A DNA stretch of 64,000 bases from Polydactylus sextarius (GCA_016801845.1 CM028918.1:12393501-12457500); one strand, 5' to 3'; shown: positions 1 to 16,300, numbered from the stretch's first letter. Notes: generated from the letters alone by a model not told the origin. Made by a program: numbers and translations.

Positions 1-3000
1 TTTTTTTTAACCAAGATCTAAAGATTTCATCATGTTTCTCTCAACTGTCAACTCTTGTTTGCTCCAAATCAGTTTAAAAACGATGCCCATCCTCTCTCTA
101 GGACACTGTGTTGGAGAGAGGAGATCATTCGTAAAAAAAAAAAAAAAAAAAAGAGATGAGAATGAAAATCAGACTTGAAAAATTTATAGTCACTTATTTG
201 AAATGCACAGCTGAGTGAAACAGCTAACACACCCTGTGTGCGAAGTAATTATTCGCTTTGCCTCATGAGCCTTGATTAACAAAAACAATGCATATTTTTC
301 CATAGATTTACATGCTAATAAACAAAAACCCACCGTACTGTAACTTCTTCATCCTATAGGATAGTTATAAGGAGTTTACATCAGTGCTGCCGTTGTCTGA
401 TGTGACTTGCAAGAGAAATGTTTTTCTAATTAATACATAAATGAATAATTTTGCTTTCATTGAAATGATCACAGTGATCATGTGCTGTCATCAGTCATCG
501 TGTCTTTTGCCCGTTCATGCAAGGGGAAGGGTTGTCTCAATACTCTTCTGGATGAAGGGGGAGCAAGCCAGACAACTGTCTAAACAAAGCTTTTGCAGGG
601 CCACACTTTAAACAAAGGGGTATGAGGAATTTCCCAGCATACCCCAGGACAAGGATACAGTTGTCAGAAAAGTTAGCGATTTAATTAATAAGCTAACTGT
701 TAAGCTAACTGGCTAAATGCTAATCAGTAACGTCCATTAATGTTAGATAGCAGTCACTGGTTGTCACTTTGCTAACGTTTTCCATTCATCTGACAACAGG
801 ATAGATGGTGACGTCTACTGAAACGTGAGACTAATGTAAATAAATAGCTTGTCAGTTTTTAATCAATTGCCAACTCGATCGGTGCAAACAAGTCTGTAGA
901 CGGCTTTGTTTGTTGTCATGGAGACTTGTCGTGTCGTCTGACCCCACACCACTTTGTTTAAGGGATGAGGGGTAGGGGTAAGCGAAGGGGATGGGGAAGG
1001 GGAAGCAGAAAGGGTAAAAAAAGAGAAATGGGATTGGCCCTTCTTCTCAACTTCAGTACAACATAGTAGTGAAGCTGATATTCAAGAGCAGCTGCCAAAT
1101 CTCGTGAGTTCAGTTGCAGCGTCACCTTGCCACTCCCTCAAAAGTCACCACACCCATTTACTAAATATAACTGGATCCCCTCACCCAGTCTCTTGGATCA
1201 CTACTTCAAAAGCCAAAAGAAGTTAAAAAAAAAAACAAAACAAAACTGTGATCAAACAAGTGAAATACCCTCTAAAAACTTTTCTTTGCATTTCTATCAC
1301 ATCTGCAGAATTCCAGTTGCTTTTATTTCACAGACAACTGGGAGCAGTGTCATGACAAATAGATAATGCTAATAAATAATCTACAGGTTTCCTTTGTAAG
1401 CTTACTGAAAAGAGGTGCAATGGAAAAAAAATCAATAATGGATGCTGTGCTGCATTCACATTATCTCTCTCTCTTTCTTTCTTTTCTTTTTTTTTTTTTA
1501 AATCATCTACTGCACCATTTTTGGAGACATCTCAAACCAAATGGTTATGAGAAGAGCACACAATTTGAATCTGAAAAAGAAGCAATAAAATGAATTCACA
1601 TTTTGGTCCACTCACTCACTCATTCATAAGAAAATGTGACATAGTTGAGTGGAAAGATAATATAGGCTACCCTTTAGATTTTCTAGAAGTAAATGAACCT
1701 AAACGGCAGAGGAGCTCATAGTTTCCTTTCTGTTGGAGTTGAGCCTCTGGGGTATTGAGTAAGTCGAGCAAAAATCCTTCACGTCCTGGCAGCTATCAGT
1801 CCCCTGGAGTCCTGCAGTAGATAAGTAGCCTCATGCAGGCTAATAATTTTGACATTGGTCTCATCTTACTCTGTCTAACTAATAGCTTATTAGAATAGGA
1901 CCAATGCAACCATGAAACATTAAGAGATTTGTATCCATAAACAGATTAGGTGCCGTTTAAATCCTTTGTAAATCTAATTTGTGAAGTAACTCATAAATCG
2001 CATTTTGTTTCAATTTGCGGTTTGATAAACTATTAAGTGATTGTAATTTAGCGTCTCAGATTTTTTGGTAATTGCATTATCTGCAAAAAAAATTCCTTTT
2101 AAGGCTGTGATTAATATTTCAATTATTGATTAATCTGATGGTTTTTTTTTTTTTTTTACAATTCATTCAAATAAACAAACCTGATTAGCTTGAACCAAAG
2201 TATATGTTTGTGTTCTTTTACTTGAGAAATCACCAAACACCTGTTACCTGTGTTCTTACAAGCTACAACGTTCAGAGAAACCTGGATTCATACCTGCCAC
2301 GTGTTCATTCGTCCACAAAATCATTTATTAAACAGAAACATTCTTGAAATATTGGCGCCCACATGGAAATCTATGTAAATCGAGGCATGTAACGCGAGAA
2401 GTAAACAAACAAGGATTGTCACTAGAAGTGGGTTATTTCGGCTGATTGACTAATCAGTTAATCAATTAATCGTTTCAGCTTTAACACAGAAATTGAGGGG
2501 TGATTAAAGAAAGCGGGTCTTCAGACAGACAATTAGGTGTCTGCCATGAGAAAGACTTCCGTTTTTTTAAATAAATCTATACGTTGAAATACCCTGTTGT
2601 TTAACTATGACTCACTCACCAAAGTCTTTTACATCGTGGTGGTGGATGTTAACATGTACTGTGTAATTGTCTGATGCACTAAGCGTCATGAGGGACCTCT
2701 CAGAGTTGTTAACAGCTGTCTGCTCCTCCAGGTGGAATGGACAGAGCTGCAGATTTAAAGGAATCATGCTGACAGTCATGCAGATGTTGCTGCAGTCAAA
2801 GAAGATCCACAGGGGATTTACAGGGTTTCAGTATTTTTCTCTCCTGCAATAAAAGAGAAATACAATCACTTATATACATATCCACAACTGCAATAGAGGA
2901 GATGGGCACTGAGGTTTGCAAGTTGCCATAATGGACGTTCTTCAACACCCTCATTAACCCTCATTAATGACTAAGTAGAGTGTAATTACACTGTGAGAAA

Positions 3001-6000
3001 TGTGTAGAGAAATTGACACATTAAAGGAGATTTTGAGGATTCATACTTTCATGAGCCAGACAATAAACTATTTTGTCAATTAGGTTTGTGTTATTCAACT
3101 GTTAATTACTGTCTATTACAGAACAATAATCATTGAAGATCCTAAAAGAGGAACTTCAACAAAATCAAACTTCAGTGTTGTGCCGTTAATGGACCTGAAC
3201 TCAGTTACTTCTTTTCGCCTGTACTTTTATGAGGATCCCAAGTAAATTCAATTAATGCATGAGCTCAGTCTCATGCAGAGAATGCATATTTAACCTCCTG
3301 TCTTAAAATGACACCGCCAATCAATAGATGAAATACGCTATTGGCAGGCTGTGCACAAAGCTGCAGAAACTGCTGCTTATCTAGTTATAGAACAGAAGCA
3401 GAAGCAGACATCTGACTTGCTGAAGGCGCTAGGATAAATGTGATGTTGCCTTTAGGTTAGAAAGAGAGTTTGCTGTCAAATAAATACCCAGAGAGGAAGG
3501 TACACCAGTTGAGCTCATATAAATTAATAAACAGTGTGTGAATAATTTAAAAAGACTAAATAAATTAATAGAAAACAATAACGCAGATCAATATGTTTTC
3601 TTGCAGATTAGCACAGTTTGCATCAAACACCCTGTTGTTTCTGCAGTACTGAGAGACTCAAGTGTAACATCTTTGATATTGGTGTTGCCTGATATTTAGG
3701 ATGCAATGAACTGTGACTGCAGAAAAACATGGTTACTGAGATTCTGAAGGGACTCTGACATATCTAAAAATTTTGAAAACCTTTTGCTGCCATCTTGTCT
3801 CCGATTTAAAAAAAAAGGGGGCAAGAAATGGGAGCTGAGGTGGAACAATCAATGTTGAGCCTTCCCAGAGACGTCAATCAACAGGTAAAGCCCCAAACTC
3901 GTCCACTGTCAAGTAAATCTGCCTTATCGTATAGATATTATAAGATGTAAGTGATGTGATTTTGGAAATTACTTTAAACTTAATTCATACAAATTGTCCT
4001 CCAAGACCCACATTAAAAACAAGTATAAGAAATGTGTCTAAGGACTACATACAGAAGTTATATGTTTGTGTTGAGAAGCAGATGGGCTTACTCTATAGTC
4101 AGCAACCAAGCTATCCAGGTGAGCCTTAGCTAAAATAAATAGTTGTCCAGATCTTGACTCCCTCACCTCCTCTGTCATGGCAACATCAACAGACCATGTT
4201 GTGTGTGTCACGTCTGTGTTTCTGTTGTCCGTGCATGAACTCGTGACTCCGTGAACATCAAGGTACAATGTGTCCACTTTGAAGGTCACAGCACAGCAAT
4301 AGCAATGAATCCTGGGACCTGGTGGTTGCAGGTTTCCCCTCAGCCAGCTCTCTGACAGTCTGAACTATCACCAGAGTGACAGATGGAGCGGCGTGGCGGC
4401 GCAGCACTGCACTGTTTTGTCTCACAGAGAGGAGAAGATATCAGCACCCTGTCACATTGCTGAGCATCAGAAGACATAGAGAGCTCCTTAGGGTTTTCTT
4501 CGGGTAGGAAATCACTTAGGTTTTCCCAATTGTTTAAGATGTAAAGATGAAAAATAGATTATGAGAAAAATACTACTGAAAACAAAACAAACAAAAAGTC
4601 ATGAGATGTTTACAATAATTCATTTGGATGCTGGTTTTGCAGCATTATGGCAACAATAACCGTCTGACAGTTATTTCTGTTAATTTGTGGAGACGTATCC
4701 TGAAAGACACTTTAATTAAACAGAAATAAAGTGTTACCATACATGCTGGATTAAAACATTAACAAGTTGATCAGATATTCCCTTATGTATCTTTCTGTTT
4801 GGCATCACAAAGCAGCCCTTCATCCCTGTGTGGTTAGGTAGGTGGTTGCCACAGCAACAAGCCTTTATCCTGCTATCTCTTGAGTGTTAGACAAATGGTG
4901 TGACCTGGCCAGGACAGCTCCACAACACCCCGCTGTGACCTCAGTGACCTGACAATAAATCTTAATAATCTGAATATACTCAGACTGTAATTTATCTAAA
5001 TTTCATCTAATAACTATTGTAAGTGCACACAATAAACATTTTTAATTTATTCATAAGAATATATTACCAACAATCCATATTCTCTGTAAAGGATATTCTG
5101 CTTTAGACAGTTATGTTGATACAGTAACTATAGCTGCCAGTCTTACTCCCATATAGTTGTGTAAAAAACATTTCCTTTTAGGAATTGATTTGCAATTTGC
5201 CTCATTTTCTATTGTTTACATTAACGGGCATTGTTAGATGGGCAAGCAGTTTAGATTCTCTGCAAACTTACAATCCTCTTTACACAATCCATTGTGAGAC
5301 TCTCTGTGTGTCTGCCTGCGCAACATGCAGGTTCTTTTCATCTGTCTTGTGCAAAGCCATCAGGAGGAGGCCTGTCCTCCATATTTCATGTGCATCCCAT
5401 TTGGTTAGCCATCATTAAAGCTCAACTTTTCACACTGGCTGCTTGACAATCTGGTGCAGGCTGTACAGGTATTGAGGGAGGAGTCGTCCCACACCCCCAA
5501 CCCACCCTTCATCCCTTCTCTCTTTCTTTCTTTCTCTCACTCTCTGCCTCAGTGGGCTCAACACAGATGGAGTGGTGCATGACAAAACAGCCTAATTAAG
5601 AGAGTGGTGCATCTCTGAATTCCCACACATAGAAACCCTCTCCAGTACCGTGACAGAACATGTTTGGCGGCAAGGAGAGAAGAAAAACACTTTTCAATTT
5701 GCATCATTCATCTTTGTCCTCAAAGTGCGAGGCTTTTTACAACCTGGAAGCCTTGCAAAAGAGTGTGTAACAAATATGTCATCATAATGCGTGCTTCCTA
5801 TGCAACATAATCTGTAATCGATACAGAACGGCAACACAGAAATTCTAAAGAGCTACGTGGACTACATCTACAGGCTGAATGTGATTTAAGTGTCAATCAA
5901 AAAACGGTAAATTATTAGACCTGCATGTAGACAGAGAGAACTGTAATGTTTACATGACATTATGGTCACCACTATAGACAAACTGCTATTTGTGACAAGA

Positions 6001-9000
6001 GTGGATGAAAAAAAAACAAAAAAAGCAAATGACGCAGTGTAAAGATGCCCCCTTGAATTATCCCCCATTTGTGGAACTGAGCATTTTACAATTTCTCATA
6101 TCTTATAGACTTAATAACTGATCTATTTATTGAAAAAATACAGAGAGTGATCACTAACGGATATAATGTCATTGCAGTCTTACTTAAGTGTGTAATCACT
6201 AAGACTGTAGGTGAAAATCACAGTATATTTTTATTTTATTTACAGTACTGTGTATGGCTACAAAATGCTTTTACTTGATGTGACACATCCCATCTGGAGC
6301 CTCCCTGTTGTGGTCATTTTGAACGACCCCCTTAAGCATTTTGTATCATTTTGATGTTGATGCCAAAAGTCTGCAGCTCAAAAACCGTAAATAGATCCGT
6401 TTTCCTTTAGGCAGCGTTCACCCAGACAAATATTACACCATTACGTCAGGACCTAATAGTAGCTTTAGTGTTTAAAGGATGGATGATGCCAATTAGAAGA
6501 AAAAAAATATTTCTTATGCACATATATTCAATGCTTCAAACTAATAGTAAAATACCCGCCGGTTTGATAAGTCTTGTGTGCATTAGCCACTAAAGACTGT
6601 GTTTAGAGAGAAAAATGGTCTTCATTATTGTAAAGAAAACTACAAATGAAGAATACTTTGGAGGAAGTGAAGGGACTCCATAAAAACAGCCTCTAAGCAT
6701 AGAGATCTTTTTTTAAAATTATGTTTATAATAAAATGTACTACTTAAGGCACAATTAACAATGATTATCCAGCAAGTGACAATGTAAAAACTGGAAGAAT
6801 AACGTCATAAAGTAATGAAATATCCTGTTCTAGGAATCAAATAATATGATAAAATAAGTTTTAGAAACTGCAATAATATCTGCTGATATGGACTCTGTGG
6901 TGATTATTCCTATATATAGTGTCAAAACATAATGATGATAATCAAAATAGTTGTCGTCACTTTGTCTCCCTGTGCTTCATGTGGGGGAAGGCTATACTGT
7001 CACTGCTGATGATGATGCTGCTGCTAGAATAAATCTGGAAAGGTTATAGAGTTTCAGGGATTGTTTCTGGGCTTGCGTGTGGCTATAAAAATCAGTATGT
7101 GACACACAGGGGGGATGGTGTATTTTTGTTTAGATGTGCTCATGGCAAGCCCGGGCGAACTGATCCTATTTCCACATACTGTATAGGGACAGATGCTTCT
7201 AATTCACGGTGTATGGGTGAGATGTGTTTTAAAACTATTACCGTTCTATCACCGAAATGAAACCAGACATCTGTTAAAATACAGTGCGGATGAAAGGCTG
7301 GCGTGTCCTTTAATGCTGCAGTTGTTGCAGACTTCAGGACATTTTTCAGAAGCGGCTTACTTTTTATTCTGTTTTTTCCTCCTTAAAAAAACATCAATAG
7401 CGCAACACATTTGGGATGAGCTTTTCTTCCATGTGACTTCCTTTTATTAGGTATTTCTTTTCTTTCTGTTCAAGTAGGATGTTACACTACTTTATTGTAA
7501 TAATTGTGTATCAATAACATATTGCACTTCCTAAACAATTAAACATTCACATTGTACTACTGACTAAATGTAGCTGAGTTTCAGCTTTAATACTAGACCT
7601 GGAAATGACCTGAAAAAATTAAGGATAAATTTGTTATGTTGAATACAATATATTTGACTTGTACGCTGTTGTTGTTCTCACAGTTTGACTTCCCTGTGTT
7701 TAGCAGACTATAGTCACATCTTAGTGTCAACAATTAGTGTCAATAGAAAGAATTTTAAACCTCTTAACTTAGGTGGATTGAGTCAGTGATTGTCACTTTC
7801 ACCTATGTATTAATTCTGATGGCCAGAAAGTCACCATTTTGTCAATATCCATATACCACACATCAAATCACACAAGTAAAGTGATATTTTTCATGAGATT
7901 ATACATTTCAGAACAATCTGTTGAGGTAAATGCTTTTCTGCCAGAGGCTTTATCATCCTACGCAAACTAAGATGACTAAAGTGCACCAGATGTCTCAATA
8001 TACAAACTCACACAAGCTATACAGAGAGAGAGACTTCTGTGATGGCTAAATGCTGTACATATGCACAGTTTCCATGGAGATGTATCAACATTTGCTGAAT
8101 GAAGACAGGCAAGATGCCAAACTTAAGTCTCCTACACCTGCATTTATTTATTTATTTTTCCCATATTGTATCATCTGCAGTGATATATTTTGATATGTTG
8201 CCTCAGCTGAGGGAAAGGTCTTGATGAAAAAGGGCAGACTCAGTGTGAAAGGGATTATATCTACCCATGTATTAAATTTAAGATTTAAAGTGGAACACTG
8301 TCACTGAGGTCTTATCTCAGACCACAGTTAATAATTTGGCTCTTATGTGTGGCTTTAAGTGTTTTGCAATACAGCTTATTTTTAAGCATAATGTATACTT
8401 GTACCCTTAAGGAAGGGTATGTTTCAGCTCTATTTAGGACTTTATCCTTTATGTTCAATCAGCAGCGTGGGAGGCTTTACAGGCTGCTGCACAGTGAGCA
8501 GCGTTGGACTCTAAGCTCCCTATTTGGTGTTTTCTTCCGTTGAAGGGCGTTGAGAAGAGATTGAGCCTGTGTCCAGGGTGTGTGGCATCACTACAACATC
8601 AGCCAGCGTCTGCCTACCAAGAAGAGCAGTAGCAGTGGGAGAGAGTGGGCGGATATCAAAAGGTGAAATGCAGCCTCTGCTGCAAAGCTACAGCCAATTG
8701 CATATGAATTTGTCTCAGTTACAAGGTCTAATACTCTTTCCACTTATATAATGCCCGCTGCTGTCACCGTGTCTATGAGCACAAACATGTTGCCGTTAGA
8801 CTGCCTCTTTTCTGCTGTGTCTGCAGTACTGCTAGAGCTGTAACACCTTTATTAACACTAAGATATTATGGGTAATTTAGGCTACTTAATTTTTTTTTTT
8901 TTTCTATAACCATTTACCATTTGCTATCAAACTGTTTCTGGACTGTGCAAACTTGCAAAGCATCCAATCATCTAAACAGATAAGATCTATTGTTGTACTT

Positions 9001-10311
9001 ATATTCCCTTGAAATAAATCCCCTTAGAGGAAACATAGTTGTCATGCCACAGGTTTTGAGTGTTGAACTCTAGCTTGCATATCTAGGTTTCTAAAATAAC
9101 TGGACATTGTGTTTCAAGAAGTAGTGCATAACCAGAATATCCCAAAAAACTGGACTATAGCCAGGATACTCTATCCTACTAAGATAACTTGATTTTCTGT
9201 TTGAGACCGAAAACACTCATCTAAGAGGCTGCATGAAGACAGAGACATTCCTCCCACAGCCTGCTCACACTAAACTGACCACAGGTTTGAATGACAGTGA
9301 GTAACTGTATCAGCGCATGGGCAACCTGTCAAAACTGTCCGCCTGCCTCCTATCCTGTGCGTGCTGGGTTGGGCACCAGTACTCCTGTGACCCTGACTAG
9401 CAATTAGTGGGCGAAAGAAATGAATGGATACTATTACTTTGTCAAAAAGAAAAGGGGTGCTAAACGCTTTCATGATTTATTTTTGGCAGGTTGTTCTAGC
9501 TGTGGGCAAGACGGCTCAGGTAGACAGGAATATTCTGTTAATAGGATTATTTATGGCAACAGAGAGACCAAATTACTGGCTATGAAAGTTACATGCAAAG
9601 GACTTAACTTGAGTAAGACCTTAACTGTTAATACAACACTACAAATCTGTCTTGTATTGTATTCACATTGTCAGTGGAGGTTGGTTTATTATATCTGATT
9701 TAGTCGTCTTTGGTAACACCTGCAGTTGAGAGCTTCATTTGGGTGAGTTTTGGTTCTTGAGGCTGATAAATGTTGGCAGGGTCTGCTCAAGATACTAATA
9801 TGAGCCCACTGCTTGTTTTGGCCCTCCAGTATCATTGTAAACCTTTGGATAGATTTAATGTGAATCATGACCGTGTCCGATAACTTTGTAATTGACCTGA
9901 TTAGATTTGATTTGGTTTGTTTCCAAGTAGATGGTGGCTTATTTTTCTCATGAACCATCTGTAGCTGTTCTTTAATTTAGAGGTCAGGACTAGGGAAAAA
10001 TCTGGGAAAGTAATAGCAATTGATTGAGAACGGATGTTTTTGCTCAGTGTCGATCAATAAATTATCTTGGGGATGTTATTTTACAGCAGTGTGATTCATG
10101 TTCTACAGTTTGGCTGCCTGTTGCTTTATTCTCCCCTGTGGCATTAACTAGCTGTGCACTGGTGTGGAGGAGGAAGGCCTCATTTATTCCAAGTTACGCA
10201 ACCATCTTGGGAAATGCTGGCCAGGCGCTGACTGTAGCATAGCGGCAGAGCTCAAACTTAGCAGCCAGCAGCACACTGGTTTCCCAGAGAGCAGAAGAAG
10301 CAGAGAGGCTT

Positions 10312-10354
<43 letters not shown>

Positions 10355-13300
10355 CTCTTCTGTACTGGCCTGAATCTCTCCCTCCTCAGAGTATGGCATC
10401 TTTGTCAGGGAAAAATGTTTTACAGGCTGCGTCAAGTGCTGACAGAAGCACATTCAAGGTACAAAGGAAATAACCTGTTGATCATGCACTACAATAGCTA
10501 CTGCGTAAACTGTGATACAGAAAAGTTCTGTCCTCAATGTTTTATGGACTTGCAATGTGAGCTCCTCAAGAGCCAAGAGGGAGTATTTGAGTTTTTAGAA
10601 CCAACTGTCCTGCGTAAGAAAAATCACAATCAATCATGACGACTAAAAAGATTCTTAGTCAGGACATCAGATGCAGCATTGATTGTCGCCTTTAATGATA
10701 CGTTTAATAAAATCTTTAATTTTTCCCTCAGTATATCAACTTGCACGGTTTGATTTTCATCCACACCATGGCTGCATGTAAATATCCTCTTGTAATGTAA
10801 TCTTGTGAAGTGCTCCCCTCACCCTAAAATGGAAACAAGCTTTCTTTCTTTTCTCAAAAGCCTTTAGAGAGCTTAGTTTCCCCCCCACTGAAGTTCATCA
10901 ATCTCTCCCTCTTCACATCTTCTCTTTTCTTATGCCTTTGCTTCTGGTCTTAGTTCTCCTCTCATACCACAAGTTAATCAGATTATACTGCCAGTAGATA
11001 CACATGTGCAAAAGTGCATGCTAAGCTTTTTGAAACTATATTTATCCCAGTGCAACTGCTCTTTTCCACAAATGCCCTGCTTTGCACTTGGAAGCTGCAA
11101 AGTGCTGCCATTTAGCAGTTTAGTGTAAGTGTTTGCTCAAAGGTTCCTAAGTGGTAGTAATTATTGAGCAGCAAGTGCTGCTCTTTCACCTCCTTATTCA
11201 GCTTATTCTTCCAGAGTTTGAACCGAGCCTCTTGCATATTTATAGATATGATCTGTACAGAAAAGTCTTAAAAACTACTGACAAAGAGAGGGCAGGTACA
11301 ACAACATGCTGGTTGTGTAAAGAATACAGATTATGCCAAATGGGGCAGATTTGTCCAATCCAAGTAGATACATGGAGTTTTTCCCAGTAACCAGACTTCA
11401 GCTCTCTCCTAGCAACTGAAATTGGTGCTATTGTAAAATGAGAAGTAAGAATTGCATAGTCACAGAGAAGTCTATTTGAATAAAGCTTCTGAAATACTCC
11501 ATGGTTCATCTCAGGTGGATGAGCTGGAGGCTAAAGGTGTTTCATAGCTGCATCATCTCAGTATGGAGAGTGGGTGGTATTGTCCAAGATAGCTCCAAGA
11601 ACTTATACTCCCTTCTGTTACTGCCTGCAGGCTATTCAGACTCAGCCCTACGACACAGCTAGATTTTTTTTGTACCGGTTTGTTGAGCCTGCTGGCATTC
11701 CCTGTCTTGTCTTGATGTCACCTCCCCCGCACATAGAGAACAGTGCACTGTCCACTATGTATTAGTAGAAGTTGCAGAGCAGTCTGTTGCCAATATTGGA
11801 TGACATGAGTCTACTCAGGCAGACAGCCAATGTTTGTTTGTGTTGTCAGACTAGACTAACTTGTTATATGATACGAACTCCTATAACTTCACCTCGCCAC
11901 CTTAACATCCTCACTATGGATTGGTGACAGGTGTCACTGGTTTCTTGCTCTGAAGGGAAATATCCTACAGGCTATTTCAGTTCTCAAACATTGATATGAA
12001 GAGAAGTTTGACATTAGCCTTGACTTTAACCAAAAAAAAAATGTTATGAGGTAAATTTCTGTTCTACAATGCAGAGACTTAAAATGAAAGTGTAGTTGGC
12101 AGTTCAGCTCAGGCTCATTCAAATTCACCCAGGGGACAAAATAAACTCCCAGAGGACAGAGTCATTCAAAAGTAGGAGGGATGTTGCCATTCAAAATGTT
12201 CCCAAGTAAAAAGCCTCAATCAATTTGCCAAGTCTTGTCTGAAGAATATCTGGAAGCATTGCTCTTATTTTTGGGGGCTATTAGTACAGTAAATGGATCC
12301 TTTGTGTCTTGAGTTAAAGTATTGAGTATTTGATGAAGTACCTGTAAAAGTAATTTTGATGGGCTCACCTCCTGCTATACTTAGCTCCGTTCCAATTGCT
12401 CTGATTGTTGATGGAAATTTGCCTGATTGTTTGTTGGCCTTGATGTTAAAGTTGTAATGGTGTTCAAGACTCTTTTCGTGAGGTAAAAAATTGACAAAAT
12501 TATTGCTTTAACTTTAATTACATAAAGTACTGCGGACAAGTAGGATAAATAGCAACATTACATATTAAAAAAAACAATGTTAATAATGGTTAATTACATT
12601 GCAGCCACAATCTAATGATGGTTAGATGTAGTAAAAACATTTCCTATCAATAGTATATTTCTTCCTACTGTTTCTTTGTGGAAAATTATTTGTATCAAAT
12701 TAGTTGTACTTTAAATAAATTAGCTGATAGTTTGAGATGTCAATAGGAGTTGAAAGATTAGTCACTAAACAGCTGATTATGGGGTAATCAAACCACCTCA
12801 AGATATTTACTGTAATCAGAATCCTGGTGTGATTTTTGAAAGAAAATGCAGATCAGGCTGACGGCAATACAGACACCATTTTTTTAGGCACAAAACAGAT
12901 GTTTTGTGTGCTTCATGTTGCCATGTAGTGATATATAAATGCTGCGTGAATGAGGCCTGATGACAGTCATGTGCTGTTGAAAGATAAGCTCCAAATTTAA
13001 GGGTGTGTTAAATCAGAGGAAGTTTCTCATACACTGGGTAACCCATGTGCATGACTGTGGAGAGATTGTAGAGCAGAAATGGCAGCTGGACCACTGAGTG
13101 TGTCATGGCATTCGGATGAAACTGTTGAAGACTGTGTGTAGAGATGCTTCATAAAACCAATTTAAAGCTGCCTATAACCTAGTAATGTCATAAGGAAGCA
13201 TAAAAAAATATTATAGGACTTTAGTACTACCTAAATTATAACATTTACAAGGAAAAAAAACAGATTATTGTCTTGAGTAAAAAAGAATGAGTCTCAGACA

Positions 13301-16300
13301 GGCACTGAGATGTTAGGATGAGTATAATTAGAAAATCAGGTTTAAAAGCTATATACCCGTACCGTCAGTCATCAAAATTATACAGCTTAAGCCAACAAGA
13401 GCAAAATGCTAAGCCTAAAAAGTACCAACTATTGTTCTTATTTACTATGAGCAACAGGACTCTTGTTTTTTTATTGTTTCAGGCCACACTGGGGAAACTG
13501 CAACTGAACAATGTGCTGATAGATTCTCAGCTGTTCTGTCTTTTTCATTTTATCCTTCATACGGATACTGACACATAATGTAAAACCTGCATTAGTGTTT
13601 TTGGAAGTACATGAAAGAGCTATATTAAACTGTACATAACAGAATGTGGTATGTCTATGCATGTATACACACATGCGCACACTCTATCACTGTGTGCATT
13701 CATTACTATTGTAAGCTTTAATTTGACACATTTGTTGCCTTAGCAACTGGTTGATGTCATCTACTTCAACATGGTAAATTTGAGAGATGGTGAGAGGGGA
13801 CTTAGGGAGGCAACGGAAAGGGTGGAAATGAGATAAAGAGAGGAACACAGAATGATTATTACAGTGACGTTACAATTAAGCTCAACAACATCTACAGCTT
13901 CCTATAGTTAAACACAGGCTTATGACTAAAAATCTACAAATGTGCTAAATTAAAGACAAAAAAAATTCAGATGTGAAAATAAACACTGACCATGACTTAT
14001 TACCCCACCTGATTAATAATAAGGGATTTAATGTTTGCTACTGTAGTTCATACAAAATCCAAGGCAAGGACTTAAATCAGATAATATTTAGATCTGTTCA
14101 CCAGAGCTAAGAAAGCTGGTAAAAGCCTGTAACACACAACATCCCACAGATTTTAGGAGCCAGTGCTTCCGGATTGTTTTGCTGCTCAACCTCTATTCAT
14201 TTCATTCATTCAAGGAAGTTTATGTTTATGTAACTTAAAGTTAAATTTGAGTGATAATCAATATTACAGTTAAATCTGGGTTAGTTGTGTTATTGCCCAG
14301 TGATTGTTTCAAATCATCATTTGTTTCAATTGCACAAATTGTGGTTAAGTTTATTATGATACATCAAACGCATTAGCCCACATGGAAAGCGAAACCCGAG
14401 CATCTGTAATACATTACATACTGTATGTTTCTCTTCTCCCGGTTTTCGAGACCAGGATCCACCCCAAACAACCTTGAAAATCCTATTACAGTTCCTAGGT
14501 TTTCAGCAGTGGTTGCCATGACAACTGTGCATTTTATTTCTGGCTCCTTTGAAATAGTGAGAGATCACAGATCCCAAACGTTATGTAAGACGATGTGCAC
14601 CGTTCCAGACTGGGGTTTCCTGCATTAGAGAACTTAAAGTAATGATTACCAGGGAAGGGCAGACACTCAAAGCACTCCAACACTGTTTCCCTGTTTATCT
14701 TGCAGCTTTTATTAGATACTGGTAAGATGCATGCTGTAATTGTCATACACAAAGCTAAGGAATACTGACAGATGCTTTTAATATCACTGTTCATTTCAGC
14801 AAATTATGTTGTTCTGTCGGTTTTAGATGTCTCTTTGTGTCATGATAGGTCACTGAAAGGGAAGAAAATGAAAAAAAAAAACATTGTCTTTGTCATTAAA
14901 AATCGTAATGGGATTTTTAGTTAGTTAAGTTAGGATTTAAATAGGTAGCTAATCGTTTGTTGAATAAGAGCATGTGATTATTCAAATATAGTCAAACAAA
15001 ATCTAAATATCATTACAGTTACACCATGATCTAATTCAAAGAAATTTAATAATTCACCTTTAGACTCCCAAAATCCCGCTGGCGTTCAAATTATCACAAC
15101 ATGAAAACAGCCACACAGGGCTTTGCCATTAACTTCCTTCAACAAATGCTGGCTTTATAATCTATTGTACTTTTTACCTAATGTTGACAGACCAAGTAAA
15201 ACCTAAGATTTGATCATGTACGTTTAGTATTTAAGTATTAAGTAAGTACATGTCACATTTTAAATATGGTATATATGGGGCAAAAACAAAACAGACACAG
15301 TATTTTACTATTTAAATCAAGAGGATGACTTCAATTCAAATAAAACACGCCGACATGTCAGATCTTCTTATTCAATGGTTTAAGTTTAATATAACAAATG
15401 CTGGATGAAATCAACTATGCACTTGGTGTTTCAGTGTTATACAGTATTAACATAATAAAGAAAGATGTCATAAGAGTATGACCAACATTTGCCATTAAGT
15501 ACATTCTATGCCTTCACCGCAGGGGTTGAGAAATTACTTTAACACATGTATTATAATAATTTTACCGGAGATGCCTGGAGGATTTGACTCAGGTTGTTCA
15601 GAGAATTCAAGCCCCTACAACTTTCCTACTGTGGTTATTTGATTTACTTGATTATTATGAGACATGTTTAAGAACCTAGTCCTCCAATAAAGAAATATAT
15701 AGGACAAATAAAAGCAAATTGGTGTTTTGTTTTTAAAGAGAGCCTAATGATTATGCCACCTCTAACAGATATAGTTAGCACACTGTTTGCAGGTTCAGGT
15801 GGGACTTCTATATTCTGTAATTTTGCCAGTGTTGCACTGCCAAAAAAAAAAAACTGTCTTAAAAACTATTGTCTTGATTTGATTATCAAAGGTTGAGGCA
15901 TTATAATGCTGCCTTGCTTCTTAGCTCTAACACTGACAAGACAATGTCAAGCTGAAACTGGATGTTAGGTTGGTTTAATCTAGTGTTACTGTACTTTGGA
16001 GAAGTGTTTCAGCCGCCATTAAATGTTAATTAAAGTAGTCACCCTGCATTGACAAAGAGCAGTTGTTAGGAACTCTATAATAACCTTTGATGATTAATTC
16101 ATTCATCTTTCATTGCATTCCTCTTTGTTCTCAACAATCTATCTAAATTAAGTCTTTATATCAATATTCTAATATCAATGCAATTTATCATTCATTTCCA
16201 TCACTGTCTCTCTAAAAAGTCTAGTTTATATGTTTTCCAAAGGTCCCTCATGGGGACTGATAAAGTAATATCATTTGTCTTTCTGTATTTTTCCCCAGCG

